64,000 nucleotides of DNA from Leptoclinus maculatus (Eukaryota; Chordata; Actinopteri; Perciformes; Stichaeidae). Below, one piece after another: positions 30,150 to 42,905 of this stretch. The stretch covers positions 6,420,270-6,484,269 of the forward strand of contig JAVDOI010000016.1 of assembly GCA_032191485.1 (NCBI GenBank). The letters run 5' to 3'. The notes under the pieces were generated by a model. The model ran no database searches. It saw only the letters and a program-made list of their open reading frames with translations, and was not told where the DNA came from. The number at the start of each line of letters is the position of its first letter. Within the stretch, counting starts at the first letter, position 1. Both the position numbers and the translations under genes were made by a program.

Positions 30150-31051
30150 GAATACTCAAAAGTAAACAAATGTATTTTCTTGTCAGTTTGGAAAATCCCG
30201 TCTTTTATTTTGAAAAATACAACCAGAAGTCGTAACGTTACATGTTGATGTCAACATTCTCCAGTATGGCTGACTGACTGAAAAAATGTAGTTTTGTCTT
30301 ACAAAGCTAGGGGATACAACGTTCAACAGACTTGGCTTACAACAGGCTTACTTGTAGGTTGCAAACGCCGGCCGGCTTCTGAAAACGCCGGCCGGCTTCT
30401 GAAAACGCCGGCCGGCTTCTGAAAACGCCGGCCGGCTTCTGAAAACGCCGGCCGGCTTCTGAAAACGCCGGCCGGCTTCTGAAAACGCCGGCCGGCTTCT
30501 GAAAACGCCGGCCGGCTTCTGAAAACGCCGGCCGGCTTCTGAAAACGCCGGCCGGCTTCTGAAAACGCCGGCCGGCTTCTGAAAACACCGGCTGGCGTTT
30601 TTAACCTACAAGTAAGCGTGTCTGTTGAACGTTGTGTGCCTGCGTGTAGTATTTGCTTTGTCACCGTCAACACGAGAACATTTTGAGCATAATATGTAGC
30701 TAGCTAAGTTAGTATGTTTGCAGTTAGCATCAAGCTACTTTTGTTTCGCCAGCAACAACAACGCTACTTCCGGTTTGTATTCCTTGAGAATTTAAAGCCT
30801 CTTCCTTGAATTAAATGACAAGAAATGTTGAATTTATCACAAGAACTGCACAGATTATGTTTTTAAGAAATAGTTCCTGCCTTTTATCCCCTAGCTTTGT
30901 AAGACAAAACTACATTTTTTCAGTCAGTCAGCCATACTGGAGAATGTTGACATCAACATGTAACGTTACGACTTCTGGTTGTATTTTTCAAAATAAAAGA
31001 CGGGATTTTCCAAACTGACAAGAAAATACATTTGTTTACTTTTGAGTATTC
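30150..31051. mobile_element. Foldback structure with 167 bp perfect inverted repeats
   Basis: The left arm 30150-30316 and right arm 30885-31051 are exact reverse complements by my reading. A second inner inverted pair (30317-30360 with about 30603-30636, the right copy lacking about 14 bp) brackets a GC-rich minisatellite. The 248 bp between the inner right arm and the outer right arm is unpaired. It contains GCTAGCTAAGTTAG and an ETS-like ACTTCCGG (30766-30773). No transposase and no clear target-site duplication were seen. Confidence 0.85.
30361..30599. repeat. 20-bp minisatellite with a palindromic core, 12 units
   Basis: The unit is GAAAACGCCGGCCGGCTTCT. Eleven units are essentially identical and the twelfth is degenerate (CACCGGCTGGCG). 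The first unit starts GCAAACG. Each unit contains GCCGGCCGGC, a perfect 10-bp palindrome with multiple CpGs, in otherwise AT-rich DNA. One frame reads through the array only because 20-bp units cycle three frames without a stop. Confidence 0.95.
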
Positions 31052-31786
31052 AAAAGACATTACAGACTTACAGACATTGATATGGATAATTTATTTTGGT
31101 CCCATCATGTTTAATGTTTTAATTCCCAGTTTAGACGTCAAGGGTTTTCGTGTGTTAGTATTCTTTCCCAGTAACAGTCCAAGTTAACACGCGGGGGAGC
31201 CGGTCAGGACTGAAGGGCATCTTCGCCCCGTGGTTTGAGGCAGAACATTAAAGACAAGATTAAAGAAGGAAGCGCTTCAGGTTTTGTAATGACCAGTGTT
31301 GTCAGGCAGGTGGCAGTGTTGAACAGCCATGCTGGTCTGCTCCATCAGAGTTTAGACGGCAGAGCAGACCCTCGTATAAAGAATGACGTAAGACTTTCAT
31401 TGGGGGAAAATGACACGTATACCTGGAGTGTTTATTGGTTGCTGCTCGAGGAAAGGATGAGCAAAGCCTCTTAGTTGTATTGTTGTTTTTGTTTGTCATG
31501 GTGACCCTTGGTAGCTTTCTTGTGAGGTGCTTAAGGCACACTCCTCCCCTCAGAGGCCAGAAAACAAACAAACAACAAAGAATGTCATCAGTTAATTATT
31601 CATGCTCATCGAATGGAGAAAATGTTTTTCTTATATGAACCCTTATTTATCTCCTTAACAGCGACTTATGGTTTTAAAAAGTTTCTCTTAAAGATATTTT
31701 CTTTTTGAAGTTATTTTTGAATAACTTCGAAAATCAAAGTGAGGATGCAATTAAAACAACTTGTTATAAACAGCCATAAAGGGATT
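31052..31786. other. Intergenic DNA between dhx32 and adam12, nothing recognised
   Basis: No gene-like exon chain was found. In human, FANK1 lies in this interval, but no ankyrin repeats or fibronectin domain could be read on either strand here. Confidence 0.4.
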
Positions 31787-33496
31787 TTTATTTGGCTCCG
31801 ACTTCATCAATAAAATCTCTCAGTTCAAACATTCGTCTCTGGCTTACAAGTTATAGGTTGAAATCTTCAAAGTCATGTTTTCATCAGCCAGCGTAAATGG
31901 GGCACAACCTCAAAGCAGTTCTTATATTACTGTGCTTATTAAAAAAAAGAAAGAAAATGATAACATACAATATTTACTCTTTACAATGGCTTAAGCAGGG
32001 TACAGTGATGTAAATAAACACGACACATTTAGGATTGTTTTACAAATGGAATAAACATTTAAGGACTAATCGACGCAGCACTAACAAACAAGAGAAGCAT
32101 TACTTCTGTACACGAATGCAACGCAGGTCTCATTGTTCTGCGGCGGTGAGAAGATAAGCGCTGCGTTTTGGACACACTTCAAATATAAAATGCATTATCC
32201 AAAGTGAACACTGTGACACGGAGAAAAGAAGTGCGCTGTAATGAGTTCACCAGTTGAATATTCCCTCCTTGTACAACAACAGCAAATCAACAACAAACAA
32301 CTTCAAGGAAATTGCCTAACTCAAGGAGCAATGAATCTGATGAACGATGTTGTGAACGCATAAATAATCTCACAGTTCAAGAATGTCAAACACATACAAA
32401 ACCAAAATGGCATGTTATGAAGGCAAGAAGACGAGATGGATACGGTTCAACATGTTGTTGGACGCGGTCGAGGGGAAGCTTGGAAAGCTCACAGCGCTGA
32501 AGTCATCCTGCTTGGCTCGAACAACTCGAGGACAAAGTGAGCGTAAATGTGAAACATACAAACACCAGAGTTAATGTTGAATTATTTGCTGTTGGTGTAA
32601 TTCTCTGGAACACAATCAGTCTGTCAAATCTGTTGAGACTCGGCAGCAGCGTCTGCCAGAACCAGGAGGTGGAGCGTCCAACACATGCCCCCGAGCAGTG
32701 AGTCAGAGCCAGCCTGAAATGTGTGGAAAGTGCTTTTCCTGTTAAGTACTTACAAAAATGAATTTAGAAGGGAATAGAAGAGCCCGACTGTGAGGCGGCG
32801 AAATGAGCTCATCGGATCAATCCCGCAATAAAAACACGTAGTGAGTTTAATTGGAGTCCGCTGTATTTGATTTAAAAAAAGATTTGATTAATATTGACTT
32901 TTTAGCACCGTGGCACCGTGGTATCGAATACATCATACAAATATGAAAAACTGAATAAATAACTCTGCTCCGTCGCCCACAAGCTACACTGACAATTTGC
33001 AGAGTTGTGCTCCATTTCCCTTTATCTTCACTTTAGCCACAAAACAAACTTTTTTTTTGCACTTCAAAATATTCAAGCAACTTAACTGGTTATAAAAACA
33101 TCCGATATTTCAGCATTTCATTTGAGAAAACAAGTATAAAAATCAGCGAAGAATGCAAAAGAAATATTCTTAATTACACCATTACACCATTTTTTTCTAA
33201 ACTTTTCCGTGTGGAAAAATCACTCTCGACGAGTGTCCTGTGCACAAACTGCTAATATCGCAGTTAAATAATTAAATAGATAAATAGTTCATTGGTACCT
33301 GAGTGAGGACAACAAAGCACCTGTTAGAGGCGTAGCACCGAGGTGGGATGTCCAGCCCCCTTTTCACTAGAAACTCTGTGATACTTCAGACTGTCCAAAA
33401 GCTCTTACAGAGTCTTAGTAATTAGTGCAAATAAAGAAAGTCTCCGTCTGTTGGTGTGAGATCGACTCGTCTGTGACATCAAGAGCTCAGCAGTCC
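31787..33496 (-). other. Probable 3'UTR of adam12
   Basis: The stretch follows the adam12 stop codon (33497-33499) and is AT-rich with T-rich runs on the transcribed strand. AATAAA on the minus strand at 31792-31787 would close a 3'UTR of about 1.7 kb. Its extent is inferred. Confidence 0.4.
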
Positions 33497-35483
33497 TCAT
33501 GTCTTTGGTGGTCTGTAGGGCAACATTGGCACAGGTCTGAAACGAAAGCATCAACACAGTAAAGACAAAATGTTAAATAACTGTGTTAATTCAATCAGCA
33601 ACACATGCGTGGTTTCTATTAGCACAAGGCTAGAGCAGTGTAATAAAGCTATCACGTCTCATGCATGACAATGTGTTACAAATGATCACATTTTAATTGC
33701 TGAGGAGGGCTTCCCACATGGTGTGGCGCAAAAGAGGTTAAAAAAAACTAAAGCCACCATATTAATCAGACCAGCACTCCCAGCTGTATGGATGAAATTG
33801 TGAATATCCAGCAAAACACTTCACATACAGCGTGCGAGCAAATAGGAATTTAACGAGTGTCGCGAGATCGAAGGGAAAACACATGAGGAGATTCACAAGT
33901 GTCCCTCATGCTGACGATGGTCCTTCATTTAGGCTTTAATGGCAAAATAACTCCATCAGCGATGCAGCGATTCCTCTTGTGCACCGGGTGCCAAACATGG
34001 TGCAAGCACTGCGGCTCCTGTCATGAATAAAGCTGTCACAAAACGTTTACGTAATGGACTCGTAAACCATCACTTTGACAGATGAAGATGAAGCCAACAA
34101 TGCATCGTGTTCCGTGTGTGAATAGAGACAAGAGATACGTGTCACGTAGCACTGACCTGCTGGGTAAAGGGATGGTGGGCCTGGGCACAGTGGGGATGTG
34201 TATGGGCAGGGGTCTGGTTCCCGGGACGTGGACCCGGACACTGTGACCCAGCCGAGAGCGCCTCCCCAGCGGGTCTGCAGGTAGGGGTTTCTGGGGTGGA
34301 CTTGGTTTCTCAAAGTCCTGAAGAAGAAAGTCAAATATAGTCCATCAGGTCAACACTATATACACAGTATGTGCTCATTTTAATGCGTCTATAGAATGAA
34401 AGAGAACAGTGTTGATTTACCGCATAGAGGTGCATGATCAAGCGTCTTGAGGAACGAGAGGCTTGTTTTCTAATTAACTGATTTCAAATGCAGATTAAAA
34501 CCTGTACGAAATCATTGCATTGAAAAAAAACTCCTCATTTGCCAACTCGTATTAATTTGAAAAAAAAACAAGACAAATCGCATTCCTCTTATCTTGAGAC
34601 GCATTCTAAGGAAACCTGAAACGTATATCATGTCACCTTCTACCTCCCTTTGAATATGGATTAGCTGTATAGCAGCTATCTGGAGACAAAGACTGACACG
34701 TTTCACTAGAGGGCACTGTGTTATCAGTTTCCTCTCTGAATCCCCAGAGCAGACACCAGATAAGTCCCAAACCTCCTCCTCCTCCTCCTCCTCCTCTTGT
34801 CTCCTCCGCCACCTCTGTGGCAGTGCTGTGTGAGTGTAGAAGGTTATCTGCATGAGGTGCCATCATGTGTTACTAATCTACAGCAAGGAGGCGAGGCAGT
34901 GATAAACATCTGCTACCAGCTACTGTCACACACGCGTAACACATATGCACAATACCCCCCCCCCCACACACACACACCACAACACACACTTTACAAAAGT
35001 AAAATAACATCCACACACAGAGAGAGAGAGAAAGAGTGTTCCACATCATGCACGGGTGAGACTTAGAGAACTGGAAGGTTTAAAACATTCACGAGTGCAG
35101 TCAAGACGGGACTGACTTTGTCACATCAACATGCAGCCCGATAGTTATAAACCTATGAGTGTTCAGTGCTGTGACCTAACATATAACATATTCATTCACT
35201 ATATAGACAAAACGAATGGAGACACTCTTGTTCACATACTTTTGTGGTTTTGGGCCCTTTGCTTCCAATTAAAAGGTCAATCTCAGTGTTCAAAGCAAGC
35301 GGTGATATTTGAGACAGTAGCATTGTGGCAACCCTTTCTTGTTTCAACACGACGGTATCTTCCTACACCACACAAGGTGCAAAAAAAAGAAAAGAAAAAT
35401 GATTGTTGGCCTGCACAGACAGCCCTGACCTCAACACCGTCCAACACCCTAGTGATGACTTGGATTTCTGCTATAGCAGAGAG

Positions 35484-35569
<86 letters not shown>

Positions 35570-36206
35570 GGGCGCAGTGTTTGGGTCTCTTCATACTTTT
35601 GGCCATGTATGTCAGGTTAAAATAATAATCAATAATCAAATAATAATCAAATCAGGACAGCAAATAATGCCTTTTTTCTTTATTGATTAATCTGCTGTTA
35701 TTTTCTCGATTTAACCATTTTGGTTAAACTTTCAGAAAATTGCAAAAAAAAAAACGACATCAAACTTTCCCACAGCTCGAGCTGAAATCCTCAAATTGTT
35801 TGTTTTGTCTGACCAACAGTCCTGAACCAAAGATGTGCATTTTAATTATCACAGAGGACGAAGAAAACCAGCAGAAATTGACATTTGAGCAGTCAGAACA
35901 AGATCAATTTGCTTTTTCTAAGATGATCAATTAATAATACAAAAAGTTGCCTCTTCATTTTTTTCTGATTGACTAATCGACCAATTGTTTCAGTTCTAAA
36001 TAAATACAATCACGGATGTCACAAATTAAGCAATAACTTGAGACATAACATGCCTTAGATGCAGCTAGAAACACGAGATGCCCCACAGAGGTAGAAATGT
36101 TACGACGCTGTAATCAGACAGAGCTTCGTTAACAGATTAGCAGGATTGTTGTACTCTGAATATGCATCGCAGCCCCACGTGGATACTGTTCCTACTTGTT
36201 GAGAAT

Positions 36207-36237
<31 letters not shown>

Positions 36238-39200
36238 GGTAAGAAAACGTACAACTGAAACCAACAGAGCATCTCACAGACGGTTTAGTTTAAGTGGAGA
36301 ATAACTCCCCCAGAAACACACAGAAGCACGATGTTTTTCCAAAGGAGTGCACGGACGAAAAGACAAAGATGTAAATGGACAGATGAATCCACTCAAACGC
36401 AACAATAACCCAGGACCCCGTGTGCATTCTAATGCCCGCCGTTGGCAGAACAACTTCCCGCTGCAACTGGTATTCCCGGCGGTGTTTTCCCACGTCTTAA
36501 TTCAAAATGAAAGATTGCACTGTCCTCGTCGGCTTGAGGAAGACCTACGAGCCCTCGGGCCGACGAGCACCTTTTAAAAACCCTCCAGAGGAGCGGAGAC
36601 GTGCGTGGTCGTCTGGCAAAAAGCAAAGCTATTTTTTCTGCGTTCCTGAAAGGATGACATTTTGGAAAGGCGTGATTTTTTTCCCCCCCTCCTCGACAGT
36701 GCGATGAACCCGAAGAGGGTTCGAGCTTGTTTGCTTCACATGCATTTCACTCTACAGGTATATCTGATATGTATTTTTTTTAGGATAATAACGAACAGGT
36801 CCGTTTGGGGAAATTCTCATCTCCCACTCTGTTTTCATGCACTGCCTCATTGTCACAGATGCAGGAGAGAATGTATCCCCCTGGAAACAACTCAACATTA
36901 ATGGGGTGCAATTGGGACACAGAATAGCGAAATGTTTTTGAATTATTAAAAAAAAGAGAGACATATTGGCACAGACAGCGGGGGGGGGGGGAGGTTGTGT
37001 CAAGTATTACAATGAGCTTGTAATACACTTTCTGTTGCAGGATTGATGTCCAGTACGTCCTTGCTGGGCCGGTTATTACATCTCTACAGAACCATCTCCT
37101 CTGTTTCTGACCTACAGGTGCCATCTCCACTCGCTCCATCTGTTCCATGACAGCGGAATGATCTAACAGATATTAGCAGGTAGCGGAGGTTTATTGTTTT
37201 GGCAGGTCAGCTAGCAGCGGCCTCTCAGCTAAAGTGCATCTTCAGTTGGCACACGTTCATATCAATCGAGGTCGATATGGTGGATATGTGTCCCGCTAAT
37301 CCATCCAGAACTGGACATGATACCAGGTGTTTCTGCTGCTCAGTGGTAGAGGAACTACCAATGTATACCAATACAACTACCTAGAAAATACTCTACTCTA
37401 GAGTACTCTAGATCCTACTTTAAGGTTCTCTGTACAATATTGAAAGCATAAGTATAGCAGCAAACAACTGTTTATGTAAAGACATAGTGAAGTAATGTTT
37501 ACCTGAGCAGAGAGTGAAGTCGCTCTCCCTCTGTGTGTTGTACTCCCAGGTTCTTCTGTACTTTGTTGACGAAGCAAAGTCAGCAGCTTTCGCCCTTTAG
37601 TGCATGAGAGCGTTACCTACTAGCTGACTAATGGCCGCCGGCAGTTACAGCTGATAACGCCGCCTTCGACCGAATTTCACCTCTTTGGGCCTCAGTTATT
37701 CAACGTTCTTAGAAGCTGCAAACAATTCATTCACCTCAGAAATGTGACAAGACAAATCTAAACTGTAACGAGTAACTCCAGCTGTAAATAAATGTAGTGA
37801 ACTAAAGTGTAGCCTCCAGAAGTATAAAACAGCAGAAAATGGAAATACTCAAGTGAAGTACAAGTACCTCAGTATTGTGCTTAAGTACAATACCGTAGTT
37901 AGTTTTCACCTCGGCTGCTGCTCACCTGAATGATTAACCTTAGAGGTAGGAGGGTTTGATCTCTCCATGTCACCTTCTAAGTCCTTCATGCTATTGCTTT
38001 ACATCTGGGATTATGTTCTGCTCTTTGTCCGACAGAGAGAAAGTGTCTCACCGCAAAGCCAAAGTCTTCCTCTTTCGTTAAAGCGCCACGCGTCTGTCGA
38101 TGTCTCCGAGCACCCTGCTGCGGCTCCGACATCCAACACAACTCTCGTAGCTGCGCTTGGTACATTATATCAGGATTCGGATGCACCACCAAATCCACCA
38201 GACGGATGGATTTACTATCCCCACTGCATCCGATACTGCTGGCTCAGCAAGAAAGCAGCGCCTTACTCAGGAGCTGGGTCACAGGGAAGGAGACGGATTG
38301 AATTTTGTTGTCGATATATGTTGGGAGAGCGAGCCGACCGCAGTGCAGAAACGCAGCGAGTTTCCCGTATCCTACGCTTTGCTACAACCTTTAAAAAGGT
38401 GGCTAAGCAAGTTTCAGGCCATTAAATGCAATTTGCATATATTTCTTTTATACATTACTGCAGAACGTTTTGTAAGAGTACATTTTCAGATGGATTTCCT
38501 ACCTTCCATTTCACCCCATTGGTTTCTGTTAATTCCACTATGAAAATCATGAGACTCAGAACTAGTTTGACAAATATCATCCATCACAGTGAGCATTTCT
38601 TATTCATTACTTTCATGTTGTAATGAAAGCGTGTCCTTAAACGCACCACCGAGGATTGATTACTAATGTTTGCTGTGACTGTGAAGTCTCAGCAGGTTGA
38701 TTTTCATACTTTATGCAATCAAAAAAGAAAAGTGATGGTTGCCTAGAATATAGTGTAGAACATCATTAAGAAATCTGTGGTATGGTTTAGAAACTGGTCA
38801 GGAGGAATCTAGAGTCAAATATACACAGCTTGAGCTATTTTAATGGGCTAAGCCACATCTGCATGGTCCATTAAAGCTGTGGTCAACATACAAATAAAGT
38901 CCCATATTTAAATATTAAAAGACAATTTTAAAGTAAAAGGCAACAAACTTTGTAGGATTCATGAACTCTTGACTCAAACAAACCTGGTCCACTCTGTAGG
39001 ATGACTGCTGGCGTGGCAGACTGAGAAAAGGTGGCACTCGAGGTGCTGAGAGAGACGCGTGGGCAGGCAGGACCCTGTGGTGGAGCGGGAGAGGGAGCAG
39101 AGTGGGCTGGCCGACACTCAGGGACACCGGCATGGGCTGGCTGATGTGTAAGGGCTGGTAGAAGGGCAGTCTGCGGAGGCTGTGAGAGTGGAAGTTGTGC

Positions 39201-40059
39201 GGGGGGAGAAGAGGCTCCGCGCTCAGGAAAGACGGCTGAAAAGAGGACGAGAGGAAGTTATTTTCAGTAGTTTCCGGCAGCTATGCGTCATGGCAGCAGT
39301 ACAGAAGCTTTTGTCACAGGTGTTACTAATAAAGTTAACAATCTCTGCTGTACGCCATGACAGTGTGACGAGTAGCTCGCATGCACAATACTAAGACGCT
39401 GAAACTGAAGCAGCTAAATGGAATTTTATCCAATAATATTTCTATAAAATCGATATTACTCTTTTTGATCAAGGCTGCCTGTTGACTGGTGTCCCAATCA
39501 TGCTGCTGCTTCCTCTGGTGCTCGGGTCTAGCTATCCTCTGGTCTATTCATCGTGTCTTACTGTCTTTTGGTCCCTTTTTGGATCGGGTCTCTTTTAAAG
39601 AAAGTATTTTGGACGTCTTGCTCTGGTAGGTTTTTCGAAAATGTTGCGAATCAGTGAAGACTTCTAACTTTAAGATGTCAAACGAGCCTCTGGGGAATTG
39701 TGACGGATGCTTTTACCTCTTTTCTGACAACTTATAGAACACATTTTGAATATCAGATGCACCAAACAAATAACCAACACATTTGTGGTCATGAAGAACA
39801 TGTATAGTTGCAGCCCTAGTCTGTGATTGTAGTGCAGGCATAAAAAAAAGTAAAACTCCCCTTCAGTCACACAGTTCTCATTAGTGTGAAATAGCTGATG
39901 TCAGAACTAGTCATAAAACTGGAGAACAGCTTATTAGATATGACGTTCTGAAATTGTAAAAGCCAGAGACTGACCGCATGTCCTGAGCAGCTGTTACCTC
40001 TCCGCTCCAGAACAAACGAATAACGCCTAAAATGGCCAGAAAGGATTTGGCTGGTGGAC

Positions 40060-40111
<52 letters not shown>

Positions 40112-40588
40112 CTAAGAGGGCTGTTGATTGACATCTGGACATCAGCGAGTGGCTGAAGCTGTCACCATAATAAGGACAGACAGGCTGTTTTTCTAGTGGA
40201 CAGAATACTAATCATCATGAACTGGATGAACGTCTAAGCTCAACCACGATAACAAATAGAACTTGTATACAGAGTTGCTGCAGAAATCACTTCCACATGC
40301 ACACACTCGTGTATATAAATGCCTTAGTCTTGTCACGCACGTATAAATGAAAGGTAATCTTCCGTTTGTGCTTATCATTTCCAACAAACAAATCAAAACC
40401 TATCTTCTTCCTCCGCCTGAATCAATCAACTCTGCTCCCTGCTCATTAAAACAATCTTTATCGCACACAGCGCATTAAAGAGGCTCAAATGACAACATCC
40501 TGAGTCTCATTTAAATGGAGCGATCGCTCTATTACAGTTCCTGTGCCTACTGTCAACAAAAGCGCCGTAATTAATATTTCTCAGAGAA

Positions 40589-40623
<35 letters not shown>

Positions 40624-40969
40624 TACAGTGAGGCTGAATCAATTTCCCTGAAATCTTGTTTAGTGAACAAGCCTGGAAGCATGACAACTCTAAACCAGAG
40701 CTTGGAGTTTGGTGATCTAATAGTGTGTGATTACAGAATAAATCTAATCAAATGGGCCACACAAACACACACACATATGCAGCGAATATATATGGGACTG
40801 TATATGAAGATAAAGTAAACGCCGATACACATTGATTACTGCAGTAACAGATATTTTCACCTTATACATGTTGGCTCCAGAGGGTTTGGGTGGAGGCTTG
40901 CGCTGCGGGGTGGGTCTGTACATGGACTGAGTCCTGATGGGGCTGGTCGGCCTGTTGGCCTCCACAGAT
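33497..40969 (-). CDS. adam12: adam12 cytoplasmic tail exons and stop
   Basis: Four exons encode about 187 residues rich in proline. The SH3-ligand motif QRKPPPKPSG is in the first. A His/Leu/Pro-rich 84-residue exon is next, poorly conserved against human. Then PSPPQKPLPADPLGRRSRL matches human PNPPQKPLPADPLARTTRL. The last exon has only 13 coding residues (PVPMLPYRPPKT end) before TGA. In human the tail binds Src, Grb2, PI3K p85 and alpha-actinin. Confidence 0.9.
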
Positions 40970-42872
40970 CTATAAGAAGAACAGAAGTGCTGCTGTCATG
41001 TGTTTTATACGTTTGTTTTCATGCTGAGCACTTGTTTTATGTTTCTTATCTTAAACATTTCAGCTATAATTAGATTACATTTCTGGTATATTCACAACAT
41101 TTTTTGATTTTCTTAAAAAAAAATCTTGAAAATACAGGCCTGTTTTTTCTCATGTTTAAAATGTTGCTCATGAATAAGAAATGAAAAGCTTCAGTAAAAA
41201 CAACATTTGGATCAGGTGACCGTTGGTGGGACACTGTCAATCAAATGTGATGACATCATACCCACACAGTCCGAATGACTAGCTGGGTTTTTGAGCATTA
41301 AACTCTTCATAGATGTTTTTTCCAACTTTACCTTTGATCCATGCTTATTGAGTCACAAATAGTTCATGTGATAGAGAACAACTTAAATACCATATTTTTA
41401 GGGGCTTTAAAAGACTCAAACTATTTTTTTTTTTACTGTATACATTTATATGTTAATATAATAATAATTATAATCACGACTTTAACTGGTGTGTTTCTCA
41501 GCTGATCATAATTGAAACTACAGTTTTGTTTAGATATATAAAAAGTAATAATGAAGTGAAGATAAGACGTAGCAAGATGTTGCTCTCCAGGAAAAAGGTT
41601 AGTGAGCTACAGCCACTAAAATAATGTAACAATTTAACTTTAAAACAAGACAGCAGGAGCAAGAACTGAACATTAAGTGTTAATCCGATAATCTTTCTGA
41701 ACAGCCTCTCCTCTCCACATGTGGCTGAGCCCCAATCGCACCTCACTAGCTCTTTGCTTTGTGTCGTTTTTGGGTCACCTGAATTTCTCCAAGGTGCTCT
41801 TCTTGTTGGCGAAGAGGAGGCGCAGCAGAGTCTTCCTCCTCAGAAAGATGACGATGACGGTCACCAGAAGGCTGACCAGGGTAACCAGGATTGCCACGGT
41901 AATGACCACACTGTCGGCTGATGCCATATATGACAACACGCACATTAATACACACACACGCACATCTACAAAGCACAGAATGAAAGGACACAACGCAAAG
42001 GCTGTTACCGCTGGGCCACAGTCAGCAGCACAGTTTGTGATTCAAATCACTCCAAGGACTAAAACTCATTTTCTTTCTCTTTCAAAGCTACAGGCTGCAC
42101 ACAGGGTAATGCATTGCTGGGTGGAAGGGGAGTTGTGTTATTATAGGAAAGTCACATTCCAGTCCAAAACACACATCGATCCAGTAGTGACTCGGCAAAG
42201 AAAGTGATGTGTAGATGAGTGAGGGCAGAAATGAAATTGTCCACATTACCTGCCAGTCTCATTGGCCCGCTGTCAATGCTACCACCGAAGCCCGCTCCCT
42301 CACAGAACGGCGGGGCCCTGTGTGCCTCACAGTGGCAGTTCTTCTTGTTGTTGCACACCTGCAAACAAAGCAGTTTTGCCGTATATTAGATACTATATTG
42401 ATACTCCTTTTTCTCCTGCATGAAATAGCATGGACAGGCTTTTGTATTCCTACCAGCTAAACTCCAGATATACATGATGTATGGTTCTATCCATAAATAA
42501 CACGACTAAAACTCTCATTCAGTTAGTCTAAGTGGCTTCCAATACGAGGGGACACTGGCTCTGCAAGAGTCATAATAGATAAAACGTGTGCATGGGAGAG
42601 TCCATCCCGCAAAAGCCTCGGGTTTCCAGTGCAGACGTTTCGATCCAGGAGGATTCCCCCGGTGAAGTAACGCAGTCCAGCTGTCAGTTGGAGGGAGGAC
42701 GGAGGAGGACGGCAGTGCAGAGGGAGTTGTACAGCTGTGGGGGGGGGGGGGATTTACATTTAGCACAGACGTGCAGTCAAGTGCCTTCACTTGCCTCCTG
42801 GCCATGGACACTCCTTCACCGGGTGACGGGGTTAAGAAGCACTTGGGGGGGCTCACAGGGAGGTATGATTTT

Positions 42873-42905
<33 letters not shown>

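Larger units (their letters stand above)
34318..38983 (-). other. adam12 intron, 4.7 kb
   Basis: It lies between the 84-residue tail exon and the penultimate exon. It holds a CCT run, a Tc1-like remnant, a G19 tract and degenerate repeats. An open frame on + at 37967-38425 (152 codons) has no recognised similarity. Confidence 0.6.

Noticed and set aside
30361..30599. Regularly repeated units resembling a CRISPR array
   Set aside because: The units are contiguous 20-mers with no unique spacers, in a vertebrate genome.
30323..30673. Minus-strand frame coding a repeated Arg-Pro-Ala-Phe-Ser-Glu-Ala-Gly type peptide
   Set aside because: It is only the read-through of the 20-bp minisatellite, which happens to lack stops. 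There is no promoter, splice or conservation support.
31052..33496. Possible remnant of FANK1
   Set aside because: No ankyrin repeat or fibronectin pattern could be read in any frame. Most of the interval looks like the adam12 3'UTR.
41719..42207. 162-codon + strand frame over the adam12 transmembrane exon
   Set aside because: It is the antisense shadow of the coding exon 41779-41917 and flanking intron.
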